64,000 nt of DNA from Nocardioides marinisabuli. Its GTDB lineage: Bacteria; Actinomycetota; Actinomycetes; Propionibacteriales; Nocardioidaceae. The notes under the pieces were generated by a model, which made no database searches, was not told where the DNA came from, and saw only the letters and a list, made by a program, of their open reading frames with translations. Below, in pieces: positions 43,967 to 52,357 of this stretch; the stretch's first letter is position 1; each line of letters opens with the position of its first letter. Made by a program: the position numbers and the translations under genes. The DNA is taken from the NCBI RefSeq assembly GCF_013466785.1, contig NZ_CP059163.1:2294001-2358000 (forward strand), written 5' to 3'.

Positions 43967-44446
43967 ATGCACTGCCCGTTCTGCCGTGCCACCGACACCC
44001 GGGTCCTCGACTCGCGGGTCTCCGAGGACGGCGGCTCGATCCGCCGGCGGCGTACCTGCTCGGCCTGCTCGAAGCGGTTCACCACCGTCGAGCAGATGCA
44101 GCTGAGCGTCGTGAAGCGCTCGGGGGCCAGCGAGCCCTTCGTGCGCGAGAAGGCCGTGGCCGGCGTGCGCAAGGCGTGCAAGGGCCGACCGGTCACCGAG
44201 GACCAGCTGGCCTGCCTGGGCCAGGTCGTCGAGGACACCCTGCGCGGCGCGGGAGCCGCCGAGCTGCCGGCCCACGAGGTCGGTCTGGCCATCCTGGGCC
44301 CGCTGCGCGAGCTCGACGAGGTGGCCTACCTGCGCTTCGCCAGCGTCTACCGCCAGTTCGCCTCCGCGGCCGACTTCGAGGACGAGATCGCCATGCTCCG
44401 CGCCGAGCGCCTGACGCTCGACACCGAGCCCCAGCCCACGGGCTGA
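43967..44446 (+). CDS. nrdR: Transcriptional repressor NrdR
   Basis: 159 residues. The N-terminal zinc ribbon has four Cys (MHCPFC and RTCSAC), followed by [17 protein letters not shown] and the ATP-cone domain ([20 protein letters not shown] onwards). NrdR senses ATP/dATP and represses ribonucleotide reductase genes by binding NrdR boxes. AGGAGG upstream fixes the ATG at 43967. The paired boxes upstream indicate autoregulation and control of nrdJ behind it. Confidence 0.95.
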   Translation: MHCPFCRATDTRVLDSRVSEDGGSIRRRRTCSACSKRFTTVEQMQLSVVKRSGASEPFVREKAVAGVRKACKGRPVTEDQLACLGQVVEDTLRGAGAAELPAHEVGLAILGPLRELDEVAYLRFASVYRQFASAADFEDEIAMLRAERLTLDTEPQPTG

Positions 44447-44454
44447 CACAGACC

Positions 44455-44488
44455 GCCCGGCAGGTAGTGGGGAAGCTGCCTGCCGGGC
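44455..44488 (+). terminator. Hairpin between nrdR and nrdJ
   Basis: A 13-bp stem (44455-44467 with 44476-44488, one G-T pair) 8 bp after the nrdR stop. It could attenuate or separate the nrdR and nrdJ transcripts. The 148 bp that follow, up to nrdJ, hold no ORF and no recognisable B12 riboswitch. Confidence 0.6.
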
Positions 44489-44636
44489 GCACCACCTCTT
44501 CCCTCACCGCATCACCCGGTGTCACGTCCGATGTCGGTGGTCGCAGCGACCATCGGGACGGGCGCCGACACAGCACCCCCCAGCAGCAGACCGCACCAAC
44601 CAGCACCCCTTAGACCGGGACACAGAGGAGCACGGC

Positions 44637-47582
44637 ATGACCGAGACGGTGAGCGGCGCAGGAGCCGACGCAGCGACCAAGGGCCAGGGCAAGGGCCTGA
44701 CGATGGAGCGCGTCTTCAGCACCGAGGGGGTGCACCCCTACGACGAGCTGACCTGGGAGAGCCGCGACGTCGTCCAGACCAACTGGAAGACCGGCGCCAC
44801 CGTCTTCGAGCAGCGCGGCGTGGAGTTCCCCGCCACCTGGTCGGTCAACGCCTCGACCATCGTCACCACCAAGTACTTCCGCGGCGCGGTCGGCACCGAC
44901 GCCCGCGAGCGCAGCCTCAAGCAGCTCATCAACCGCGTGGTCGAGCAGTACGTCAAGGGCGGCGTCGAGCACGGCTACTTCGCCACCAAGGCCGACGCCG
45001 AGGTCTTCGAGCACGAGCTGACCTGGCTGCTGGTCAACCAGTACTTCTCCTTCAACTCCCCGGTCTGGTTCAACGTCGGCACGCCCTCGCCGCAGCAGGT
45101 CTCGGCCTGCTTCATCCTCTCGGTCGACGACTCGATGGACTCGATCCTCAACTGGTACAAGGAGGAGGGCTTCATCTTCAAGGGCGGCTCCGGTGCCGGC
45201 CTGAACCTCTCGCGCATCCGCTCCTCCAAGGAGCTGCTCTCCTCCGGCGGCACCGCCTCGGGCCCGGTCTCGTTCATGCGCGGCGCCGACGCCTCGGCCG
45301 GCACCATCAAGTCGGGCGGCGCGACGCGCCGTGCGGCCAAGATGGTCGTGCTCGACGTCGACCACCCCGACATCGAGGAGTTCGTGGCCACCAAGGCGCG
45401 CGAGGAGGACAAGATCCGCGCGCTGCGCGACGCCGGCTTCGACATGGACCTGGGCGGCGAGGACATCACCTCGGTGCAGTACCAGAACGCCAACAACTCG
45501 GTCCGCGTCTCCGACGAGTTCATGCGCGCGGTCGAGGAGGGCACCGAGTTCGGGCTGCGCTCGCGCGGCACCGGTGAGGTCATCGAGACCGTCGACGCCC
45601 GCGAGCTGTTCCGCAAGATCTCCACCGCCGCGTGGGAGTGCGCCGACCCGGGCCTGCAGTACGACGACACCATCAACGACTGGCACACCAACCCCGAGAC
45701 GGGGCGCATCACCGCGTCGAACCCGTGCTCGGAGTACATGAGCCTCGACAACTCCTCGTGCAACCTGGCGTCGCTGAACCTGCTGAAGTTCCTCAAGGAC
45801 GACGACACCTTCGACGCCGAGCTGTTCGCGAAGGCCGTCGAGGTGATCATCACCGCGATGGACATCTCCATCTGCTTCGCCGACTTCCCGACCGAGCCGA
45901 TCGGCCAGACCACCCGCGACTACCGCCAGCTCGGCATCGGCTACGCCAACCTCGGCGCGCTGCTGATGGCGATGGGCCTGGGCTACGACTCCGACGGCGG
46001 CCGCTCGATGGCCGCGACCATCACCTCGCTGATGACCGGTGTCTCCTACAAGCGCTCGGCCGAGCTGGCCGGCGTGGTGGGCCCCTACACCGGCTACGCC
46101 CGCAACGCCGACGCCCACAAGCGCGTGATGCGTAAGCACCAGGCCGCCAACGACACCGTGCGCACCCTGCACATCGCCGACTCGCAGGTGCACAAGCTGG
46201 CCACCGCCGCGTGGGCCGACGTGCAGAAGCTCGGCGAGACCAACGGCTTCCGCAACGCGCAGGCCTCGGTGCTCGCGCCCACCGGCACCATCGGCTTCAT
46301 GATGGATTGCGACACCACCGGCATCGAGCCCGACTTCTCGCTGGTGAAGTTCAAGAAGCTCGTCGGCGGCGGCTCGATGCAGATCGTCAACCAGACCATC
46401 CCGCGCGCGCTGAAGAAGATGGGCTACCAGCCCGAGTCGATCGAGGCGATCGTGGCCTACATCGCCGAGCACGGCCACGTCATCGACGCCCCCGGCCTCA
46501 AGACCGAGCACTACGAGGTCTTCGACACCGCCATGGGCGCCCGTGCCCTGGCGCCCATGGGCCACGTGCGGATGATGGCGGCCTGCCAGCCGTTCCTCAG
46601 CGGTGCGATCAGCAAGACCGTCAACCTCCCCGAGACCGCCACGGTCGAGGAGATCGAGGACATCTACTTCCAGTCCTGGAAGCTCGGTCTGAAGGCGACC
46701 GCTTGCTACCGCGACAACTGCAAGGTCGGCCAGCCGATGTCCTCGGGCAAGGGCGAGAACAAGGGCACCGACTCGAACCGGCCCGCCGCGACCGACGAGG
46801 TCGAGACCAAGGTCGTGGAGAAGGTCGTCTACGCCCCGACCCGCAAGCGCCTGCCGAAGTCACGGGTCTCGCGCACCACGTCGTTCACCGTGGGTGGCGC
46901 CGAGGGCTACATGACCTCGGGTGCTCACGAGGACGGCCAGCTCGGCGAGATCTTCCTCAAGCTCGGCAAGCAGGGCTCGACCCTGGCCGGCGTGATGGAC
47001 GCCTTCTCAATAGCGGTCAGCATCGGCCTGCAGTACGGCGTCCCGCTGGAGACCTACGTCTCGAAGTTCACCAACCTGCGCTTCGAGCCCGCCGGTCTCA
47101 CCGACGACGCCGACGTGCGGATGGCGCAGTCGATCATGGACTACATCTTCCGCCGCCTGGCTCTGGACTACCTGCCCTTCGAGGAGCGCGAGGCCCTGTC
47201 GATCTACTCGGCCGACGAGCGTCAGCGTTACCTCGAGACCGGCTCCTACGAGCCTGTTGAGGAGACCGGCGGCGCCGCCGAGCTGGTCGACACCCCCTCC
47301 GTGGGGCGCGACGGGGGCTCCTCCGTTGGTCGAGCAGCGAGCGAAGCGAGCGTCGTCGAGACCGCCGAGGTTGTCGAGACCCACGACACCGAGGGCAGCA
47401 ACCAGCGCGAGGTCCCGGCCCAGCGCGACACCTCGGGTGCCCACACCTCGGCCGAGCTGATGGAGAAGATCACCGGCACCGCCGTCGACTCCCCGCTCTG
47501 CTTCACCTGCGGCACCAAGATGCGCCCCGCCGGCTCCTGTTACGTCTGCGAGGGCTGCGGCAGCACCTCCGGCTGCAGCTGA
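44637..47582 (+). CDS. nrdJ: Vitamin B12-dependent (class II) ribonucleotide reductase
   Basis: 981 residues. It reduces ribonucleotides using adenosylcobalamin to make the thiyl radical, with or without oxygen. Active-site segments are QVSACFILSVDD (about 156), NPCSEYMSLDNSSCNLASLN (about 361; the Cys and Glu of N-P-C-S-E) and LAPTGTIGFMMDCDTTGIEPDF. The C-terminal tail carries the Cys cluster CFTCG...CYVCEGCG...CS used for reductant transfer or zinc. Residues about 895-915, in the linker before that tail, are encoded by a sequence resembling a dispersed intergenic repeat (47325-47363). GGAG lies before the ATG. It sits in the nrdR regulon. Confidence 0.95.
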   Translation: MTETVSGAGADAATKGQGKGLTMERVFSTEGVHPYDELTWESRDVVQTNWKTGATVFEQRGVEFPATWSVNASTIVTTKYFRGAVGTDARERSLKQLINRVVEQYVKGGVEHGYFATKADAEVFEHELTWLLVNQYFSFNSPVWFNVGTPSPQQVSACFILSVDDSMDSILNWYKEEGFIFKGGSGAGLNLSRIRSSKELLSSGGTASGPVSFMRGADASAGTIKSGGATRRAAKMVVLDVDHPDIEEFVATKAREEDKIRALRDAGFDMDLGGEDITSVQYQNANNSVRVSDEFMRAVEEGTEFGLRSRGTGEVIETVDARELFRKISTAAWECADPGLQYDDTINDWHTNPETGRITASNPCSEYMSLDNSSCNLASLNLLKFLKDDDTFDAELFAKAVEVIITAMDISICFADFPTEPIGQTTRDYRQLGIGYANLGALLMAMGLGYDSDGGRSMAATITSLMTGVSYKRSAELAGVVGPYTGYARNADAHKRVMRKHQAANDTVRTLHIADSQVHKLATAAWADVQKLGETNGFRNAQASVLAPTGTIGFMMDCDTTGIEPDFSLVKFKKLVGGGSMQIVNQTIPRALKKMGYQPESIEAIVAYIAEHGHVIDAPGLKTEHYEVFDTAMGARALAPMGHVRMMAACQPFLSGAISKTVNLPETATVEEIEDIYFQSWKLGLKATACYRDNCKVGQPMSSGKGENKGTDSNRPAATDEVETKVVEKVVYAPTRKRLPKSRVSRTTSFTVGGAEGYMTSGAHEDGQLGEIFLKLGKQGSTLAGVMDAFSIAVSIGLQYGVPLETYVSKFTNLRFEPAGLTDDADVRMAQSIMDYIFRRLALDYLPFEEREALSIYSADERQRYLETGSYEPVEETGGAAELVDTPSVGRDGGSSVGRAASEASVVETAEVVETHDTEGSNQREVPAQRDTSGAHTSAELMEKITGTAVDSPLCFTCGTKMRPAGSCYVCEGCGSTSGCS
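47325..47363. repeat. Dispersed GGTCGAG...CGAGACC-type repeat inside nrdJ
   Basis: The segment GGTCGAGCAGCGAGCGAAGC GAGCGTCGTCGAGACC has the pattern of a repeat I recall as abundant between genes in Nocardioides-like genomes. Here it is in frame and encodes GRAASEASVVET in the nrdJ linker. The neighbouring GGTTGTCGAGACC (47369-47381) repeats its right end. Confidence 0.6.
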
Positions 47583-47595
47583 CCAGGGATGCCGT

Positions 47596-47634
47596 ACGAC
47601 GGCCCCGACACCCGATGGGTGTCGGGGCCGTCGT
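47596..47634 (+). terminator. Strong intrinsic terminator of nrdJ
   Basis: An 18-bp perfect stem (47596-47613 with 47617-47634) around GAT, followed by CATTGTT. It lies 14 bp after the nrdJ stop. Confidence 0.9.
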
Positions 47635-47713
47635 CATTGTTCGTCACTGTCGGCGGAGGCAGGTAGAACTGAGCGGTCAGCGCACGCCCCTGGGTCGGGA
47701 CGGGAAGTACGTC

Positions 47714-48583
47714 GTGACCGAGCCAGCGCGCCCCTCACCTCAGCAACGACGCCGTCGCCCGCCTGCCGCCGAGGTCGAACCCTCAACGATGATCTGGTGT
47801 CCCGGCTGTCAGGTGGAGCGGCCAGCGCGCGACTTCAACACCGAGTCGCGCCGTTTCAGCGGCCTGTCGACTCGTTGTCGTGAATGCCAGGCAGCTGCGC
47901 GGCGGACTCCTGAAGGAATGGCTAAGACCAGGCAGCGCAACCGGCGGCGCTGGGCTAACCCGGAGTACCGGGAGCGAGGCCTGGCCGCCGCTCGGGCCCG
48001 TCGCAAGATCGAAGGTCAGAACGACCTTCGGAAGTCACGGGCGCGCCTGCAGGCAGTGGTCGATGCCTGGAAGGGGCAAGGGTGCGTCGACTGCGGGTAT
48101 GGCGACGTCAGGGCCATCGAACCTGACCACCGCCCCGGCACGGACAAGCTGGGCAATGTCAGCCGCATGGTCCAGCTATGCGTCGGCATCGACCGGCTGC
48201 GTGCTGAGCTGGCCAAGTGTGAGCCGCGGTGCGCGCGCTGCCACCGACGGATGACGATGAGTCGCAAGCCCTCGTCCTGGCGATCGGCGAAGAGGCTCCC
48301 GACGTCTTGGCGGGCGCGCCTGGCGCGACAGGACTTCAACGATCAGCTGAAGTTGCGTCTCGGGTGTGCGGATTGCGGATGGTCGGGATGGGCACGTGGT
48401 CTCGACTGGGATCACGCGCGGGGCCGCAAGGAGTACGAGATCGCTGAGTTGATCAACTTCGGCGGCCCGACCGAGGTGCTCATCGCTGAGCTCGGTAAGT
48501 GCGACGTGGTCTGTGCTAACTGCCATCGTCTTCGTACCGTGGCTCGACGTTCGTCGGCCGCCCTCAACCGTCCGCGGCGGTAG
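47714..48583 (+). CDS. Zinc-finger protein with two HNH-endonuclease-like modules
   Basis: 289 residues from the GTG at 47714 (GGGAAG upstream). Three Cys modules are visible. An N-terminal finger has WCPGC (about 26) and CRECQ. A first HNH-like module has GCVDCGYGD (about 124), EPDH and CEPRCARCHRR (about 169). A second has GCADCGWSG (about 218), LDWDH (about 232) and CDVVCANCHR (about 262). Each module has the CxxC...DH...CxxCH arrangement of Cys4-HNH nucleases, so the protein looks like an internal duplication. Base composition is less GC-rich than its neighbours. Possible roles are a mobile-element or defence nuclease; none is proven. Confidence 0.75.
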   Translation: MTEPARPSPQQRRRRPPAAEVEPSTMIWCPGCQVERPARDFNTESRRFSGLSTRCRECQAAARRTPEGMAKTRQRNRRRWANPEYRERGLAAARARRKIEGQNDLRKSRARLQAVVDAWKGQGCVDCGYGDVRAIEPDHRPGTDKLGNVSRMVQLCVGIDRLRAELAKCEPRCARCHRRMTMSRKPSSWRSAKRLPTSWRARLARQDFNDQLKLRLGCADCGWSGWARGLDWDHARGRKEYEIAELINFGGPTEVLIAELGKCDVVCANCHRLRTVARRSSAALNRPRR

Positions 48584-48729
48584 ACACCGCCCCAAACCGC
48601 AGCGAACCCACCGCAGCCTCCAGCCTTACGCACGTCATCCGGTCCCTCGGCTGCAGCAGCACGGACTTCTCGACAGTAGCCACCTCCCGCTCAGCTGAGA
48701 CTGCCGCGGTGTCGGGGAGGCGCAGGCAT

Positions 48730-49101
48730 TCAGCTGCGCTGCAGTACTGCCCAGGCGATGAGGCTGTCGAGGCGCCGAACGTCTGCGCCCTTGCTGAGTT
48801 TGATCTTGATGTGGCCAGCCCGCGTCCACAGCTCGATTTCAGAGTTGAAGTCGAGTCGCCCGGCGTTCTCAGACGACCACATGTTAATGGCGCTGTAGGG
48901 CAACGAGTAGATCTCCACCTTCTTTCCGGTGATGCCCTGAGCGTCGCGAACGATGAGGCGCTTGGTCGTGAAAACGGCGCTGTCGCGGAAGGTCTTGAAG
49001 GCGGCGACGGCTTCTTCCCCAGCGACTAAGAGAGGTGTCACGTCCTGCGGAATGGGGATCTCCTGTGCCAGGGTCCAGGCCGTGATCGGGGCTGTTTCCA
49101 T
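48730..49101 (-). CDS. Bacterial PH-domain protein
   Basis: 123 residues. The pattern of a small PH-like fold is clear: FKTFRDSAVFTTKRLIVRD, then KKVEIYSLPYSAINMWSSENAGRLDF and a C-terminal helix (RRLDSLIAWAVL). It is the family often annotated as PH domain-containing or YvbH-like, of unknown role. It lies 9 bp downstream of the helicase gene on the same strand with a GAGAAG-type RBS, so it is probably co-transcribed with it. Lower GC content than the window average supports acquisition together with the helicase. Confidence 0.8.
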   Translation of the reverse strand: METAPITAWTLAQEIPIPQDVTPLLVAGEEAVAAFKTFRDSAVFTTKRLIVRDAQGITGKKVEIYSLPYSAINMWSSENAGRLDFNSEIELWTRAGHIKIKLSKGADVRRLDSLIAWAVLQRS

Positions 49102-49110
49102 TTTCTTCTC

Positions 49111-52100
49111 CTAGTTTGCGATGAGGCGGGCCGAGGCCAAGAACTCGGCGGGCATGGGGTGCTGCAGCGACCAGGTGATGGCGATCGGGCGGTCACCGGT
49201 GTGGCCGGCGTACGACACCGGGCCGAGGAAGAGGTAGGGCGAGGTGCCGAATTCGTCCTTCTGGTCGTGTCGCACGAACAGCAGCACAGTGCTGTTGCCG
49301 TTCAGGTAACGCTGGCCGGTGGGGGAGGAGACCGATGTGGTCGACTGCGATTCCCAGTGGAAGGTTTGAGCGTCGATCGGGTAGTCGCGATACATCGTGG
49401 TTGGGGAGAAGTCCGACTCCGACTTCTTCAGTGTCAAGAACAGCATGTCGACGTTGAGGTCGGCGGAGTAGGCGACACCCTGCATGACACTGGTGGGCTT
49501 GCGGCTCAACGATGCGTAGTCCAACCCGGCCAGGATTTCCTCGCGCTGGTAGCGGCCATGAATGCGCAGCGGCACCTGGCTCAGTTCGCCCTCGAGCTCC
49601 ACGGTCTGGTGTCGGGCGGCGTCGAAGGACAGGTCCACGATGGCACTCGCCTCACCGACCACGTGGGTGAGCGCTCGCGCCTGGCGGAGCCCCTCGTCGT
49701 ACGAGCCTGGGGCGCCGCTGGGGTAAAGCGAGAAGAACAGCATGCGTGCCAGCCGCTGCTCGCCCGGTGACAGTGCGCCTACAGCGCCGACATCACCACC
49801 CAGCAATCGCTGGTAGGTCGCGGCCCGGAGAGGATCGTCGACGTGGGCGAGCGCCCGCATCCGCTTCAATAGCTCACTCTCGCCCGGCTCCGGCTGTCCA
49901 GAGATGAGATTGGCGTCGCGCTGCAAGGTGGTCCAGGACTTAGACCCAGCCTTCAGGACATCAGACAGTTCGAGGCCTGACTCGTCGAGGAAGGTGGCAA
50001 GGTCGTGCTCGGGGTGACGTCGCAGTTCGGCGACGATGTCCCTCCAACGGTTGGCGACCTGGCCGCGGATGTTGTCAAGCACGATCTGTTGGGCCTGGCG
50101 ATCCATGACGATCTGGCAGCCCGACGGCAGCAGGGGGAAGCCGCGTTCCACCTCGCGCTCGAGACCCTTCCTCGTCTGCCCCGTCAGCGCGCGCAACTTG
50201 AGATCGAAGCGAAACTCCTGGCGGTGATAGCCGACGAAGTCGAGGACGGTCAGCACAGCCTTGTCCTTCGTGCGCCGCAGCCCCCGACCCAATTGTTGTA
50301 AGAAGATCGTGGCGCTTTCGGTGGGGCGCAGAAACAGCACAGTGTCGACGTCAGGGATGTCGATGCCCTCGTTGAAGACGTCGACGGTGAAGACCGTCTG
50401 GAGGCGGCCGTCGCGAAGATCCTGCAGAGTCCGCTCACGCTCGGTCTGAGGCGTGGCGCCGCTGACCGTCGCGGCACGAACTCCGGCCTCGTTGAAGGCG
50501 GTCGTCATGAACTCTGCGTGTGCAACGCTGACGCAGAAGCCGAGGGCCCGCATGACGGCCGGGTCAGAGACCTTGTCTCGTAGCTGTCGTAGGACCAGCG
50601 CCGCCCGAGCCGTGTTGCCGGTGTAGACGTTCCCCAACTCAGAGTCGTCGTACCGACCGTGTTTCCAGCCCACCCGCCGTAGGTCGGTGCCGTCGGCCAC
50701 CGCGAAGTAGTGGAACGGGCACAGCAAGTCGGCACCCAGCGCGTCCCACAGGCGCAGCTCGGCTGCGATGCGGCCGTCGAAGAATGCGCGTACGTCGACC
50801 CCGTCGGCTCGCTCGGGAGTCGCGGTCAGCCCCAGTAGTTCCCTCGGGGTGAGGTGCTCGATGAGACGCCGATAGCTGGCGGCCTCTGCATGGTGGAACT
50901 CGTCGATGACCACCACGTCGAAGGCATCGCTGGGGATGGCGGCCACACCATGCGAGGAGAGGGACTGGATGCTGGCGAAGACGTGCCGCCCGCGCTCGGG
51001 CCGAATGCCGCCGACGTACAGCTCGCCGAACGTGGCGTCGGTCAACACTTCGCGATACGTCCGCAGCGCCTGATCGAGAATTTCTCGGCGGTGCGCGACG
51101 AAGAGCAGCGACGGCCTGTCGGTGCCATGACACAGCCGCCGATAGTCCAGGGCGGCGATCACGGTCTTGCCCGTGCCGGTGGCGGCGACCACCAGGTTGC
51201 GGTGCCGGTCGTGGACCTCGCGTTCGGCGTGGACCGCGTCGAGCATCTGCTGCTGGTAGGCGAAGGGCCGGACTTCGAGGCCGGACAGGTTGATGGTCAC
51301 CCTGTTGTGCTCTGCGCGCCCGGACGCCTCGTGGAGGGCATCGTCGAGTCGGTCGGCATCGCGAGCGGGGTCGTAGACCTCGAAGCTGGCGTCGTTCCAG
51401 TAGGTGTCGAAGGTGGCTCGGAACTTGTCGATCAGCGGCCCGGTCCCGGTGGTCGAGAGCCGCACGTTCCACTCCACGCCGTCGAGCAATGCCGCCCGCG
51501 ACAGGTTCGAGGAGCCCACGTATGCGGTGTCGAAACCCGTCTTTCGGCGAAACATCCATGCCTTGGCGTGCAGTCGCGTCCGCGCGGTGTCGTACTGGAT
51601 GCGGACCTCGGCGCCGAAGTCGTTGACCAGGCGGTCAAGAGCTCGCCGCTCGGTCGCTCCCATGTACGTCGTCGTCAATACCCGGAACGGTGCCCCGCGA
51701 TCGCGCAGGCGCGACAGCTCGGTCTCGAGCAGCCTGAGGCCATGCCACTTCACGAAGGCGCACAACAGATCGACCTCGTTGCTGCTCTCGATCTCCGCGC
51801 GCAGCTCGGAACCGAGATTGGGCTCGCCTCTGGTGTTCGTGAGGAGGGCTGGCTCGCTCAACGGAGTGCTGGGTCGGACGTCGGGAAGTCCGGGAGTGCC
51901 CAGAAGTCCCGATCGGTGGATCCGGCGCAGCTGTCTGGTCGGCGCCGACACTTCCGCGTCGTGCGCGTGGAGCACCGCCAGCAGGTCATTGACCATCGCC
52001 ACGCGGCGACCGGGGTCGGAGGTGGCCGACAGTGCGCGGTGGGTCGCCTGCTGCACGTGGCGAGCCAGAATGTGCGGCTGATGTGCGGCGTCGATGTCCT

Positions 52101-52197
52101 CGACTGTCGCTGCCTCGCCGATGAGACTCAGCGTTCGCTGGAGTTCGCTGCTGACCAGTGCCTCGTAGAGACCATCAGGCATGGGGTTGCGTGTCAT
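49111..52197 (-). CDS. PLD-nuclease/SF2-helicase/DUF3427 fusion protein
   Basis: 1028 residues from the ATG at 52197. Domain order: an N-terminal helical region; a phospholipase D-like domain with RLHAKAWMF and GSSNLSRAAL (one HxK motif, about 205-235); an SF2 helicase with AATGTGKTVIAAL (about 339), VVVIDEFHHAEA (about 430), LGLTATPERADG, VFNEGIDIPDVDTVLFLRPT and QLGRGLRRTKDKAV (about 636); and a C-terminal DUF3427 domain (about 780-1028, including FLTLKKSESDFSPTTMYRDY). This nuclease-helicase architecture recurs in defence islands of many bacteria. An antiviral or anti-plasmid role is likely but inferred. Grouped with the PH-domain gene. Confidence 0.88.
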   Translation of the reverse strand: MTRNPMPDGLYEALVSSELQRTLSLIGEAATVEDIDAAHQPHILARHVQQATHRALSATSDPGRRVAMVNDLLAVLHAHDAEVSAPTRQLRRIHRSGLLGTPGLPDVRPSTPLSEPALLTNTRGEPNLGSELRAEIESSNEVDLLCAFVKWHGLRLLETELSRLRDRGAPFRVLTTTYMGATERRALDRLVNDFGAEVRIQYDTARTRLHAKAWMFRRKTGFDTAYVGSSNLSRAALLDGVEWNVRLSTTGTGPLIDKFRATFDTYWNDASFEVYDPARDADRLDDALHEASGRAEHNRVTINLSGLEVRPFAYQQQMLDAVHAEREVHDRHRNLVVAATGTGKTVIAALDYRRLCHGTDRPSLLFVAHRREILDQALRTYREVLTDATFGELYVGGIRPERGRHVFASIQSLSSHGVAAIPSDAFDVVVIDEFHHAEAASYRRLIEHLTPRELLGLTATPERADGVDVRAFFDGRIAAELRLWDALGADLLCPFHYFAVADGTDLRRVGWKHGRYDDSELGNVYTGNTARAALVLRQLRDKVSDPAVMRALGFCVSVAHAEFMTTAFNEAGVRAATVSGATPQTERERTLQDLRDGRLQTVFTVDVFNEGIDIPDVDTVLFLRPTESATIFLQQLGRGLRRTKDKAVLTVLDFVGYHRQEFRFDLKLRALTGQTRKGLEREVERGFPLLPSGCQIVMDRQAQQIVLDNIRGQVANRWRDIVAELRRHPEHDLATFLDESGLELSDVLKAGSKSWTTLQRDANLISGQPEPGESELLKRMRALAHVDDPLRAATYQRLLGGDVGAVGALSPGEQRLARMLFFSLYPSGAPGSYDEGLRQARALTHVVGEASAIVDLSFDAARHQTVELEGELSQVPLRIHGRYQREEILAGLDYASLSRKPTSVMQGVAYSADLNVDMLFLTLKKSESDFSPTTMYRDYPIDAQTFHWESQSTTSVSSPTGQRYLNGNSTVLLFVRHDQKDEFGTSPYLFLGPVSYAGHTGDRPIAITWSLQHPMPAEFLASARLIAN

Positions 52198-52357
52198 CAC
52201 GGACAGCTTCCCTGAGTAAAGGCTTCCTGTCCTCCGATGTGCGGGTTCATCCGCAGCGTCGCCCTGGCGGAACTTGCTGCACTCCCAATGCACCAATCTC
52301 TACAAACTTAGGTTACTTTGGCTACTCACTCACTTTGAAGTACATAGGAGCACGCTC
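52198..52357. other. AT-rich divergent promoter region
   Basis: 160 bp between the helicase and the TauE-type gene. The part 52295-52350 is strikingly AT-rich for this genome and contains direct CTCACT repeats (52326-52333) and candidate -10 hexamers such as TACATA. It probably contains both promoters and may mark the island's right boundary. No inverted repeat or att-like duplication was found by eye. Confidence 0.5.

Noticed and set aside
44447..44636. Cobalamin riboswitch upstream of nrdJ
   Set aside because: No B12-box-like sequence is visible; there is only a hairpin close to the nrdR stop. Class II enzymes often lack this control.
52198..52357. Prophage or integrative-element attachment site at the island edge
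   Set aside because: It is AT-rich, but no direct repeat flanking 47636-52330, no integrase and no tRNA gene were found.
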